From Bin87 sp963692995 (GTDB lineage Bacteria > Chloroflexota > Dehalococcoidia > Lucifugimonadales > UBA3495): a stretch of 64,000 bases of DNA. Under the pieces are notes generated by a model, which was not told where the DNA came from, did not search any database, and saw only the letters and a list, made by a program, of their open reading frames with translations. The stretch covers positions 3,100,001 through 3,164,000 of the forward strand of contig OY843611.1 in the NCBI GenBank assembly GCA_963692995.1, read 5' to 3'. Made by a program: the position numbers and the translations under genes. Below are positions 14,260-22,697 of the stretch, in pieces (the first letter of the stretch is position 1; the number at the start of each line of letters is the position of its first letter).

Positions 14260-16563
14260 CTAGGTCGGCGTATTTTCCGGCGCGGCGAAGGCGGGAAGGT
14301 CGGGCAATGCCGACAAGCCCTGACTCAAAGCGCCGCTCAACCCGCCATACCAGGTATCCGCCAGTTCCGCTACCTCCAGGTCAACCAACTCGCCAATCCG
14401 TAGCCGGGCGCCGCCGGTTCGTCCCAGCGCCAAGGCCGGAGCTTGCGCCGCGCTGGCGGCATCCAAAACCTCAACCAGCCGGCCCGGCGCCACGGTCACT
14501 ACGATGCGGGAAGGGGCCTCGCCAAACAGCGCGGCGTCCCATCGCCGGGGCATTCCGGCCGCAAAATCATCGGTAGCTGTAAAACCCACCGATCCGGCGC
14601 CGCCGACCCGTCCGTCCCCAAGTATGCAGCACTCGGCCAGCGCCACAGCCAGGCCGCCGTCGGAGCAGTCGTGGGCGGAGCGCACCGTGCCGTCGGCAAT
14701 CAGTTGCCGGCACAGGGCCTGTACCCGCCGCTCCAGGGCCAGGTCAAGGCGGGGTCGCCCGCGCACCATGCCGTGTATGGTGTTCAGGTATTCGCTGGCG
14801 GCCAGATCAGTCCCCCGGGCGGTCAGTTGCCCGGCGCCCAGCAGGACTACCGCCAGTTCTTCAGCCGGGAAACCCGCCCCGCAGTGTCGGACGACATTCT
14901 CCAGCAACCCCAACCCGCCAACGATGGGGGTGGGGTAGATGGCGTTGCCCCGGCTTTCGTTGTACAGACTGACGTTGCCGCTGACCACCGGGACGCCCAG
15001 TGCTCGACAGGCTCGCGCCATGCCCCTGATGCACTGCTCCAGCTGATAGTAGATTTCGGGACGCTCCGGATTGCCGAAGTTCAGGCAATCGGTGATGGCC
15101 AGGGGTTCTGCGCCGACACAGGACAGGTTGCGCGTGACCTCGGCCACCGCCAACTGGCCTCCCCGGAAGGGGTCCAGATAGCACTGCCGGCCGTTCCCGT
15201 CGATGGCCACGGCGATGGCGGTGTCCGTTCCCTTGACGCGGAGGAGCGCCGCATCGCCGTCGCCGGGGCCGATAACCGTGTTGGTCTGCACCTGGTGGTC
15301 GTATTGCCGGTACACGCCCTTCCGGCTGGCGATGTTGGGCGAGGCCAGCAATTGCAGCAGGGTTTGCCCCGCGTCGGCGGGCAGCGGAACGTCGCGCAAA
15401 GCAAGGCGCTGCCGCGCCGCTCCCTCGGCAGACGGTTGGCCGGATCGGCGGTAGCGCGGCGCGTCCGACAAGTGTTCGACCGGCAAGGCGGCGACGGTTT
15501 CCGTCCCGTCCTGCACCTGGGCGAACTGCGCGTCGGTTACGGTTCCAACGGGCCGGCAAGTAATGTCCCACTTCTCGAACACATCGCTGACGGCGGGCAC
15601 GTGCTCCGGCGCCGTCACCAGCAGCATCCGCTCTTGCGATTCGGACAGCATAACCTCGTAGGCGGTCATGCCCGCCTCCCGGCGGTGGACGCAGCTGATG
15701 TCGAGGGTGATCCCGCGCCGGCCATGGGCCGCCGACTCTACAGCCGCGCTGGTCAGGCCGGCGGCGCCGAGGTCCTGCAAAGCGCGAACCTTGCCGGTCC
15801 GCAGCGCCTCCAAACACGCTTCGATGAGAGATTTTTCCAGGAAGGGGTTGCCCACCTGCACCGTGGGGCGAAGTTCCTGCTCTTCCTCAAAGGCGCGGGA
15901 GGCCAGGCCGGAGGCTCCATGTATTCCGTCGCGTCCGGTGCCGGCGCCGACCAGCAGCAGCACGTCACCCGGATGGTCCGCCGCGGCGCTGGCTATTTCG
16001 TCGATGCGGGCAATGCCCACGCACATGGCGTTGACCAACGGGTTTTGCGAGTAGCATTCGTCGAAGTATATTTCGCCGGCGACGTCAGGGACACCGATGC
16101 AGTTGCCGTACCAGCCGATGCCGTCCACCACACCCCGCAGCAGCCGACGGTTGGCGGCAGAGTTGGGCGGGCCGAAACGCAGGGAATTGAGCAGGGCGAT
16201 GGGCCGCGCGCCCATGGCCAGGATGTCACGCACTATTCCGCCGACGCCGGTGGCTGCCCCCTGCAACGGCTCCACGGCCGAGGGATGGTTGTGGGACTCC
16301 ACCTTGAACACGACAGCCAGGCCGTTGCCGATGTCGATAGCGCCGGCGTTTTCGGCTCCCGCCTGGGACAGCGTGCGGGCGGAACGGGTGGGCAGCATCC
16401 CCAGCAGCGGGCGGGAGTGCTTGTAGCCGCAATGTTCGCTCCACAGCGCGCCGAACATGCCCAACTCCACCGGGTTCGGCTCCCGATCCAGCCGGTCAAC
16501 GATCATTTCGTATTCGGCGGGGGAGAGGGCGATTTCATCCAGGATTTCTTTGCTGACCGGCAT
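14260..16563 (-). CDS. purL: Phosphoribosylformylglycinamidine synthase, large subunit
   Basis: 767 aa from ATG 16563 (two more in-frame ATGs lie 12 and 21 nt upstream). This is the short, three-gene type of FGAM synthase that works with PurS and PurQ. Signatures are 'LWSEHCGYKHSRPLL' near the N-terminus, 'ESHNHPSAVEPLQGAATGVGG' split over the ATP/Mg site, 'DLGAAGLTSA' and 'HDCSDGGLAVALAE'. It makes FGAM from FGAR, ATP and glutamine-derived ammonia in the fourth step of purine synthesis. Its partner purQ lies 7 kb upstream on the same strand, beyond the Uma2 array and the DMT transporter gene. No purS is seen. Five partial copies of its first codons lie in the array. Confidence 0.95.
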   Translation of the reverse strand: MPVSKEILDEIALSPAEYEMIVDRLDREPNPVELGMFGALWSEHCGYKHSRPLLGMLPTRSARTLSQAGAENAGAIDIGNGLAVVFKVESHNHPSAVEPLQGAATGVGGIVRDILAMGARPIALLNSLRFGPPNSAANRRLLRGVVDGIGWYGNCIGVPDVAGEIYFDECYSQNPLVNAMCVGIARIDEIASAAADHPGDVLLLVGAGTGRDGIHGASGLASRAFEEEQELRPTVQVGNPFLEKSLIEACLEALRTGKVRALQDLGAAGLTSAAVESAAHGRRGITLDISCVHRREAGMTAYEVMLSESQERMLLVTAPEHVPAVSDVFEKWDITCRPVGTVTDAQFAQVQDGTETVAALPVEHLSDAPRYRRSGQPSAEGAARQRLALRDVPLPADAGQTLLQLLASPNIASRKGVYRQYDHQVQTNTVIGPGDGDAALLRVKGTDTAIAVAIDGNGRQCYLDPFRGGQLAVAEVTRNLSCVGAEPLAITDCLNFGNPERPEIYYQLEQCIRGMARACRALGVPVVSGNVSLYNESRGNAIYPTPIVGGLGLLENVVRHCGAGFPAEELAVVLLGAGQLTARGTDLAASEYLNTIHGMVRGRPRLDLALERRVQALCRQLIADGTVRSAHDCSDGGLAVALAECCILGDGRVGGAGSVGFTATDDFAAGMPRRWDAALFGEAPSRIVVTVAPGRLVEVLDAASAAQAPALALGRTGGARLRIGELVDLEVAELADTWYGGLSGALSQGLSALPDLPAFAAPENTPT

Positions 16564-16590
16564 TGCTGACCCCATGATGCGCATTAATTA

Positions 16591-17379
16591 TTACGCCGAC
16601 CCGGTTGGCGGCAACCTATCGCGCAGACGTCTGACTTCCGCTTCCAGTTGGAGACGCGCGGCACGCTCGGCATCCCGTTCCGCTTCCGCGACGTTTCGTT
16701 CCGTTTCCGCGGCATCCCGTTCCGCTTCCGCGGCATCCCGCTCCGCTTCCGCGGCGATGCGGGCGGCGGCTTCCTCGTAGTAGGTAGGCAGGTATCCGGT
16801 CCCCGGGTCGTACCAGCGCAGATACCCGTATTCCCAGCATACATGCAGCCCCAGCGCTGCGCTGTACCCCCGGTACCGCGCATGGCCCACTTCAACCACC
16901 GCGATCGGTTGATATTCTCCATCCACCAGCCGGTCGCCGGCCAAACCCCTTTCGTAATACTCTCCCCCGGTGTCGTCAAATCGCCAGTACTCCGGCACGC
17001 CGAAGTTCGCATAGCCATTGCGCTTCTCCCTTTCGTCTCGACCGCTGGTGGTCGCCGACGCGATTTCCAGCACGAAGTCGGGCGGCTTCCCGTGCCCGTC
17101 GATGGAGTAACCCCGCTCCGCGACGATCACGCTCCAGTCAACGTCGAAGGCGACCAGCAAGTCCGGCTGCAACAAACCCCGCCTTTGCCGGGTATTCCAG
17201 CCCATGGGCGTCTCGCTGGTGACCGCTGTGGTCGCCGAGTAGCCCAGGCGACGGGACAGCGCCGGCAGATGGCCCGGATAGTTCAGATGGAGGGTGTTCT
17301 GCATATCCTCCCGAGCCCGCAGTTCCGGAAATTGGCCGGCGCCGACGACAATTGGCCGCGCAGTAGGTCTAATGGTCAT
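16591..17379 (-). CDS. Uma2 family nuclease-like protein, array copy 1
   Basis: 262 aa. The Uma2 core has 'LQPDLLVAFDVDW' and 'GKPPDFVLEIASATT' with the D and E of the PD-(D/E)XK fold, then 'KRNGYANFGVPEYWRFDD', the family's Lys/Tyr helix-strand unit. The C-terminus is a coiled coil built of heptads 'AERDAAE', four in this copy, ending 'RRLRDRLPPTGSA'. It is the copy next to purL, 28 bp upstream of that gene's ATG. The translation start ATG 17379 has CGAGGT 5 nt upstream, shared by all copies. This copy has one change in the conserved start region ('GGEYYERG' against 'GGQYYERG'). Confidence 0.9.
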   Translation of the reverse strand: MTIRPTARPIVVGAGQFPELRAREDMQNTLHLNYPGHLPALSRRLGYSATTAVTSETPMGWNTRQRRGLLQPDLLVAFDVDWSVIVAERGYSIDGHGKPPDFVLEIASATTSGRDEREKRNGYANFGVPEYWRFDDTGGEYYERGLAGDRLVDGEYQPIAVVEVGHARYRGYSAALGLHVCWEYGYLRWYDPGTGYLPTYYEEAAARIAAEAERDAAEAERDAAETERNVAEAERDAERAARLQLEAEVRRLRDRLPPTGSA

Positions 17380-17505
17380 GTGGAACCTCGCCGGGATGCC
17401 CTAACCGATGGCGTTGACGCTGCGCCTTGCCGGGCAGCAGCTAATCCTACGCTGAAATCGGCGAAAACGGAACGCGGCACCTGGCGGCGATCCGGTCAAT
17501 GCCGA

Positions 17506-17629
17506 TCAGCCGACCAGCCCGCCGACCACCACCATGGCTACGCCTCCCACCGCCAGCAGCGTCCCGGTGAGCAACCCCGCCGGGTGGGGCGAGGGCGATT
17601 TCGGCCAGGATTTCTTTGCTGACCGGCAT
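17506..17629 (-). pseudogene. Fused remnant: purL 5' end joined to DMT-transporter 3' end (junction 1)
   Basis: The minus strand starts with ATGCCGGTCAGCAAAGAAAT, the purL beginning, runs about 17 codons, then passes through about 10 bp of GC-rich filler into the last 25 codons of the transporter gene in another frame. It ends at the transporter's original stop (17506). It is non-functional and marks the amplification joint. Confidence 0.85.
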
Positions 17630-17656
17630 TGCTGATCCTATCCTGCGCATTAACCG

Positions 17657-18403
17657 TTACGCCGACCCGGTTGGCGGCAACCTATCGCGCAGACGTCTGA
17701 CTTCCGCTTCCAGTTGGAGACGCGCCGCACGCTCGGCATCCCGTTCCGCTTCTGCGGCTTCCCGCTCCGCTTCCGCGGCGATGCGGGCGGCGGCTTCCTC
17801 GTAATAGGTAGGCAGGTATCCGGTCGCCGGGTCGTACCAGCGCAGATACCCGTATTCCCAGCATACATGCAGCCCCAGCGCTGCGCTGTACCCCCGGTAC
17901 CGCGCATGGCCCACTTCAACCACCGCGATCGGTTGATATTCTCCATCCACCAGCCGGTCGCCGGCCAAACCCCTTTCGTAATACTGTCCTCCGGTATCGT
18001 CAAATCGCCAGTACTCCGGCACGCCGAAGTTCGCATACCCATTGCGCTTGTCCCTTTCGTCTCGACCGCTGGTGGTCGCCGACGCGATTTCCAGCACGAA
18101 GTCGGGCGGCTTGCCGTGCCCGTCGATGGAGTAACCCCGCTCCGCGACGATCACGCTCCAGTCAACGTCGAAGGCGACCAGCAAGTCCGGCTGCAACAAA
18201 CCCCGCCGTTGCCGGGTATTCCAGCCCATGGGCGTCTCGCTGGTGACCGCTGTGGTCGCCGAGTAGCCCAGGCGACGGGACAGCGCCGGCAGATGGCCCG
18301 GATAGTTCAGATGGAGGGTGTTCTGCATATCCTCCCGAGCCCGCAGTTCCGGAAATTGGCCGGCGCCGACGACAATTGGCCGCGCCGTGGGTCTAATGGT
18401 CAT
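17657..18403 (-). CDS. Uma2 family nuclease-like protein, array copy 2
   Basis: 248 aa from ATG 18403. It is almost identical to copy 1 over the nuclease domain but has only two heptads in the C-terminal coiled coil, the first changed to 'AEREAAE'. The core motifs 'PDLLVAFD', 'PDFVLEIAS' and 'PEYWRFDD' are intact, so there is no sign of decay. A longer in-frame upstream extension to 18523 is open but translates the transporter-remnant spacer. Confidence 0.9.
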   Translation of the reverse strand: MTIRPTARPIVVGAGQFPELRAREDMQNTLHLNYPGHLPALSRRLGYSATTAVTSETPMGWNTRQRRGLLQPDLLVAFDVDWSVIVAERGYSIDGHGKPPDFVLEIASATTSGRDERDKRNGYANFGVPEYWRFDDTGGQYYERGLAGDRLVDGEYQPIAVVEVGHARYRGYSAALGLHVCWEYGYLRWYDPATGYLPTYYEEAAARIAAEAEREAAEAERDAERAARLQLEAEVRRLRDRLPPTGSA

Positions 18404-18529
18404 GTGGAACCTCGCCGGGATGCCGTAACCGATGGCCTTGACGCTGCGCCTTGCCGGGCAGCAGCTAATCCTACGCTGAAATCGGCGAAAACGGAACGTG
18501 GACCCTGGCGGCGATCCGGTCAATGCCGA

Positions 18530-18653
18530 TCAGCCGACCAGCCCGCCGACCACCACCATGGCTACGCCTCCCACCGCCAGCAGCGTCCCGATGAGCAACC
18601 CCACCGGGTGGGGCGAGGGCGATTTCGGCCAAGATTTCTTTGCTGACCGGCAT
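18530..18653 (-). pseudogene. Fused purL/transporter remnant (junction 2)
   Basis: Same structure as junction 1: purL start codons fused to the transporter's last codons, ending at its stop (18530). Confidence 0.85.
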
Positions 18654-18680
18654 TGCTGATCCTATCCTGCGCATTAACCG

Positions 18681-19427
18681 TTACGCCGACCCGGTTGGCG
18701 GCAACCTATCGCGCAGACGTCTGACTTCCGCTTCCAGTTGGAGACGCGCCGCACGCTCGGCATCCCGTTCCGCTTCCGCGGCATCCCGCTCCACTTCCGC
18801 GGCGATGCGGGCGGCGGCTTCCTCGTAGTAGGTAGGCAGGTATCCGGTCGCCGGGTCGTACCAGCGCAGATACCCGTATTCCCAGCATACATGCAGCCCC
18901 AGCGCTGCGCTGTACCCCCGGTACCGCGCATGGCCCACTTCAACCACCGCGATCGGTTGATATTCTCCATCCACCAGCCGGTCGCCGGCCAAACCCCTTT
19001 CGTAATACTGTCCCCCGGTATCGTCAAATCGCCAGTACTCCGGCACACCGAAGTTCGCATACCCATTGCGCTTGTCCCTTTCGTCTCGACCGCTGGTGGT
19101 CGCCGACGCGATTTCCAGCACAAAGTCGGGCGGCTTACCGTGCCCGTCGATGGAGTAACCCCGCTCCGCGACGATCACGCTCCAGTCAACGTCGAAGGCG
19201 ACCAGCAAGTCCGGCTGCAACAAACCCCGCCTTTGCCGGGTATTCCAGCCGATTGGCGTCTCGCTGGTGACCGCCGTGGTCGCCGAGTAGCCCAGGCGAC
19301 GGGACAGCGCCGGCAGATGGCCCGGATAGTTCAGATGGAGGGTGTTCTGCATATCCTCCCGAGGCCGCAGTTCCGGAAATTGGCCGGCGCCGACGACAAT
19401 TGGCCGCGCCGTGGGTCTAATGGTCAT
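18681..19427 (-). CDS. Uma2 family nuclease-like protein, array copy 3
   Basis: 248 aa with two C-terminal heptads, the first 'AEVERDAAE'. Differences from copy 2 are few: 'ELRPRED' for 'ELRARED' near residue 20 and 'SETPIGW' for 'SETPMGW'. These two changes recur in other copies in different combinations (PRED also in copy 6, PIGW also in copy 5). Such mixing is the pattern left by gene conversion or unequal exchange between copies. All nuclease core motifs are intact. Confidence 0.9.
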   Translation of the reverse strand: MTIRPTARPIVVGAGQFPELRPREDMQNTLHLNYPGHLPALSRRLGYSATTAVTSETPIGWNTRQRRGLLQPDLLVAFDVDWSVIVAERGYSIDGHGKPPDFVLEIASATTSGRDERDKRNGYANFGVPEYWRFDDTGGQYYERGLAGDRLVDGEYQPIAVVEVGHARYRGYSAALGLHVCWEYGYLRWYDPATGYLPTYYEEAAARIAAEVERDAAEAERDAERAARLQLEAEVRRLRDRLPPTGSA

Positions 19428-19554
19428 GTGGAACCTCGCCGGGATGCCCTAACCGATGGCGTTGACGCTGCACGTTGCCGGGCAGTAGCTAATCCTACGC
19501 TGAAATCGGCGAAAACGGAACGTGGGCCCCTGGTAGCGATCCGGTCAATACCGA

Positions 19555-19670
19555 TCAGCCGAACAGCCCGCCCACCACCACCATGGCTACGCCTCCCACC
19601 GCCAGCAGCGTCCCGATGAGCAACCCCACCGGCGGGGGAGAGGGCGATTTCGGCCAGCATTTCTTTGCTG
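19555..19670 (-). pseudogene. Fused purL/transporter remnant (junction 3, shortened)
   Basis: As in the other junctions, but a 13-bp deletion between two GCTGA repeats has removed the purL ATG, and the transporter part has an extra C. It explains the shorter 970-bp core of this unit. Confidence 0.8.
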
Positions 19671-19692
19671 ATCCTATCCTGCGCATTAATTA

Positions 19693-20418
19693 TTACGCCG
19701 ACCCGGTTGGCGGCAACCTATCGCGCAGACGTCTGACTTCCGCTTCCAATTGGAGACGCGCGGCACGCTCGGCATCCCGCTCCGCTTCCGCGGCGATGCG
19801 GGCGGCGGCTTCCTCGTAGTAGGTAGGCAGGTACCCGGTCGCCGGGTCGTACCAGCGCAGATACCCGTATTCCCAACAGACATGCAGCCCCAGCGCTGCG
19901 CTGTACCCCCGGTACCGCGCATGGCCCACTTCAACCACCGCGATCGGTTGATATTCTCCATCCACCAGCCGGTCGCCGGCCAAACCCCTTTCATAATACT
20001 GTCCCCCGGTGTCGTCAAATCGCCAGTACTCCGGCACGCCGAAGTTCGCATAACCATTGCGCTTGTCCCTTTCGTCTCGACCGCTGGTGGTCGCCGACGC
20101 GATTTCCAGCACAAAGTCGGGCGGCTTCCCGTGCCCGTCGATGGAGTAACCCTGCTCCGCGACGATCACGCTCCAGTCAACGTCGAAGGCGACCAGCAAG
20201 TCCGGCTGCAACAAACCCCGCCGTTGCCGGGTATTCCAGCCCATGGGCGTCTCGCTGGTGACCGCTGTGGTCGCCGAGTAGCCCAGGCGACGGGACAGCG
20301 CCGGCAGATGGCCCGGATAGTTCAGATGGAGGGTGTTCTGCATATCCTCCCGAGCCCGCAGTTCCGGAAATTGGCCGGCGCCGACGACAATTGGCCGCGC
20401 CGTGGGTCTAATGGTCAT
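19693..20418 (-). CDS. Uma2 family nuclease-like protein, array copy 4
   Basis: 241 aa, the shortest copy, with a single heptad 'AEAERDAE' in the coiled-coil tail. Start ATG 20418. It differs from copies 1-3 by 'VAEQGYS' in place of 'VAERGYS', a change it shares with copy 5. The nuclease core and the Lys-Tyr unit are unchanged. It shows the minimum tail that the array carries. Confidence 0.9.
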   Translation of the reverse strand: MTIRPTARPIVVGAGQFPELRAREDMQNTLHLNYPGHLPALSRRLGYSATTAVTSETPMGWNTRQRRGLLQPDLLVAFDVDWSVIVAEQGYSIDGHGKPPDFVLEIASATTSGRDERDKRNGYANFGVPEYWRFDDTGGQYYERGLAGDRLVDGEYQPIAVVEVGHARYRGYSAALGLHVCWEYGYLRWYDPATGYLPTYYEEAAARIAAEAERDAERAARLQLEAEVRRLRDRLPPTGSA

Positions 20419-20544
20419 GTGGAACCTCGCCGGGATGCCGTAACCGATGGCCTTGACGCTGCGCCTTCCAAGGCAGTAGCTAATCCTACGCTGAAATCCG
20501 CGAAAACGGAACGCGGCACCGGGCGGCGATCCGGTCAATGCCGA

Positions 20545-20668
20545 TCAGCCGACCAGCCCGCCGACCACCACCATGGCTACGCCTCCCACCGCCAGCAGCG
20601 TCCCGATGAGCAACCCCGCCGGGTGGGGCGAGGGCGATTTCGGCCAGGATTTCTTTGCTGACCGGCAT
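20545..20668 (-). pseudogene. Fused purL/transporter remnant (junction 4)
   Basis: Same purL-start to transporter-end fusion, ending at the transporter stop (20545). Confidence 0.85.
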
Positions 20669-20695
20669 TGCTGATCCTATCCTGCGCATTAACCG

Positions 20696-21463
20696 TTACG
20701 CCGACCCGGTTGGCGGCAACCTATCGCGCAGACGTCTGACTTCCGCTTCCAGTTGGAGACGCGCCGCACGCTCGGCATCCCGTTCCGCTTCCGCGACGTT
20801 TCGTTCCGCTTCCGCGGCATCCCGCTCCGCTTCCGCGGCGATCCGGGCGGCGGCTTCCTCGTAGTAGGTAGGCAGGTATCCGGTCGCCGGGTCGTACCAG
20901 CGCAGATACCCGTATTCCCAACATACGTGCAGCCCCAGCGCCGCGCTGTACCCCCGGTACCGCGCATGGCCCACTTCAACCACCGCGATCGGTTGATATT
21001 CTCCATCCACCAGCCGGTCGCCGGCCAAACCCCTTTCATAATACTGTCCCCCGGTGTCGTCAAATCGCCAGTACTCCGGCACACCGAAGTTGGCATAGCC
21101 ATTGCGCTTCTCCCTTTCGTCTCGACCGCTGGTGGTCGCCGACGCGATTTCCAGCACAAAGTCGGGCGGCTTCCCGTGGCCGTCGATGGAGTAACCCTGC
21201 TCCGCGACGATCACGCTCCAGTCAACGTCGAAGGCGACCAGCAAGTCCGGCTGCAACAAACCCCGCCTTTGCCGGGTATTCCAGCCGATTGGCGTCTCGC
21301 TGGTGACCGCTGTGGTCGCCGAGTAGCCCAGGCGACGGGACAGCGCCGGCAGATGGCCCGGATAGTTCAGATGGAGGGTGTTCTGCATATCCTCCCGAGC
21401 CCGCAGTTCCGGAAATTGGCCGGCGCCGACGACAATTGGCCGCGCCGTGGGTCTAATGGTCAT
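20696..21463 (-). CDS. Uma2 family nuclease-like protein, array copy 5
   Basis: 255 aa from ATG 21463 with three heptads (AERDAAE, AERNVAE, AERDAER). It combines 'VAEQGYS' of copy 4 with 'SETPIGW' of copy 3 and 'REKRNG' of copies 1 and 6, again a mosaic. The core motifs are intact. The ribosome site differs by one base upstream of ATG (CATTTGG on the plus strand instead of CATGTGG), a change shared with copy 6. Confidence 0.9.
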   Translation of the reverse strand: MTIRPTARPIVVGAGQFPELRAREDMQNTLHLNYPGHLPALSRRLGYSATTAVTSETPIGWNTRQRRGLLQPDLLVAFDVDWSVIVAEQGYSIDGHGKPPDFVLEIASATTSGRDEREKRNGYANFGVPEYWRFDDTGGQYYERGLAGDRLVDGEYQPIAVVEVGHARYRGYSAALGLHVCWEYGYLRWYDPATGYLPTYYEEAAARIAAEAERDAAEAERNVAEAERDAERAARLQLEAEVRRLRDRLPPTGSA

Positions 21464-21589
21464 TTGGAACCTCGCCGGGATGCCGTAACCGATGGCCTTG
21501 ACGCTGCGCCTTCCAAGGCAGTAGCTAATCCTACGCTGAAATCGGCGAAAACGGAACGTGGACCCTGGCGGCGATCCGGTCAATGCCGA

Positions 21590-21713
21590 TCAGCCGACCA
21601 GCCCGCCGACCACCACCATGGCTACGCCTCCCACCGCCAGCAGCGTCCCGATGAGCAACCCCACCGGGTGGGGCGAGGGCGATTTCGGCCAAGATTTCTT
21701 TGCTGACCGGCAT
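21590..21713 (-). pseudogene. Fused purL/transporter remnant (junction 5)
   Basis: Same fusion as the others, nearly identical to junction 2 in sequence (AAGATTTCTTT, CCCACCGGG), which again suggests exchange between units. Confidence 0.85.
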
Positions 21714-21740
21714 TGCTGATCCTATCCTGCGCATTAACCG

Positions 21741-22571
21741 TTACGCCGACCCGGTTGGCGGCAACCTATCGCGCAGACGTCTGACTTCCGCTTCCAGTTG
21801 GAGACGCGCGGCACGCTCGGCATCCCGTTCCGCTTCCGCGGCATCCCGCTCCACTTCCGCGACGTTTCGTTCCGCTTCCGCGGCATCCCGCTCCACTTCC
21901 GCGACGTTTCGTTCCGCTTCCGCGGCATCCCGCTCCGCTTCCGCGGCGATGCGGGCGGCGGCTTCCTCGTAGTAGGTAGGCAGGTATCCGGTCGCCGGGT
22001 CGTACCAGCGCAGATACCCGTATTCCCAACATACGTGCAGCCCCAGCGCTGCGCTGTACCCCCGGTACCGCGCATGGCCCACTTCAACCACCGCGATCGG
22101 TTGATATTCTCCATCCACCAGCCGGTCGCCGGCCAAACCCCTTTCGTAATACTGTCCTCCGGTATCGTCAAATCGCCAGTACTCCGGCACACCGAAGTTG
22201 GCATAGCCATTGCGCTTCTCCCTTTCGTCTCGACCGCTGGTGGTCGCCGACGCGATTTCCAGCACGAAGTCGGGCGGCTTCCCGTGGCCGTCGATGGAGT
22301 AACCCCGCTCCGCGACGATCACGCTCCAGTCAACGTCGAAGGCGACCAGCAAGTCCGGCTGCAACAAACCCCGCCGTTGGCGGGTATTCCAGCCCATGGG
22401 CGTCTCGCTGGTGACCGCTGTGGTCGCCGAGTAGCCTAGGCGACGGGACAGCGCCGGCAGATGGCCCGGATAGTTCAGATGGAGGGTGTTCTGCATATCC
22501 TCCCGAGGCCGCAGTTCCGGAAATTGGCCGGCGCCGACGACAATTGGCCGCGCAGTAGGTCTAATGGTCAT
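21741..22571 (-). CDS. Uma2 family nuclease-like protein, array copy 6 (transporter-proximal)
   Basis: 276 aa, the longest copy, with six heptads in the coiled-coil tail, formed by doubling of a 42-bp pair (AERDAAE-AERNVAE). It is the copy next to the intact DMT transporter gene, 126 bp downstream of that gene's stop, and its spacer holds the true transporter end. The nuclease core is intact. If the original arrangement was transporter-Uma2-purL, this copy keeps the original upstream neighbour and copy 1 the original downstream neighbour. Confidence 0.9.
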   Translation of the reverse strand: MTIRPTARPIVVGAGQFPELRPREDMQNTLHLNYPGHLPALSRRLGYSATTAVTSETPMGWNTRQRRGLLQPDLLVAFDVDWSVIVAERGYSIDGHGKPPDFVLEIASATTSGRDEREKRNGYANFGVPEYWRFDDTGGQYYERGLAGDRLVDGEYQPIAVVEVGHARYRGYSAALGLHVCWEYGYLRWYDPATGYLPTYYEEAAARIAAEAERDAAEAERNVAEVERDAAEAERNVAEVERDAAEAERDAERAARLQLEAEVRRLRDRLPPTGSA

Positions 22572-22697
22572 TTGGAACCTCGCCGGGATGCCCTAACCGA
22601 TGGCGTTGACGCTGCGCCTTGCCGGGCAGTAGCTAATCCTACGCTGAAATCGGCGAAAACGGAACGTGGACCCTGGCGGCGATCCGGTCAATGCCGA

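Larger units (their letters stand above)
16585..22697. repeat. Tandem array of six 982-bp-core units, each with a Uma2 gene
   Basis: Six nearly identical units stand head to tail on the minus strand. Distances between equivalent gene ends are 1066, 1024, 1012, 1003 and 1045 bp. After subtracting the variable 21-bp repeat in each gene, the core is 982 bp in four intervals and 970 bp in one. The last has a 13-bp deletion between GCTGA repeats and a 1-bp insertion. Each of the five inner junctions joins the 5' end of purL to the 3' end of the DMT transporter gene, so the amplified segment ran from the transporter through Uma2 into purL. Confidence 0.95.

Noticed and set aside
16585..22697. Tandem units as a composite transposon or integron
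   Set aside because: No transposase, integrase, terminal inverted repeats or attC-like sites; the joints are explained by fusion of flanking gene ends.
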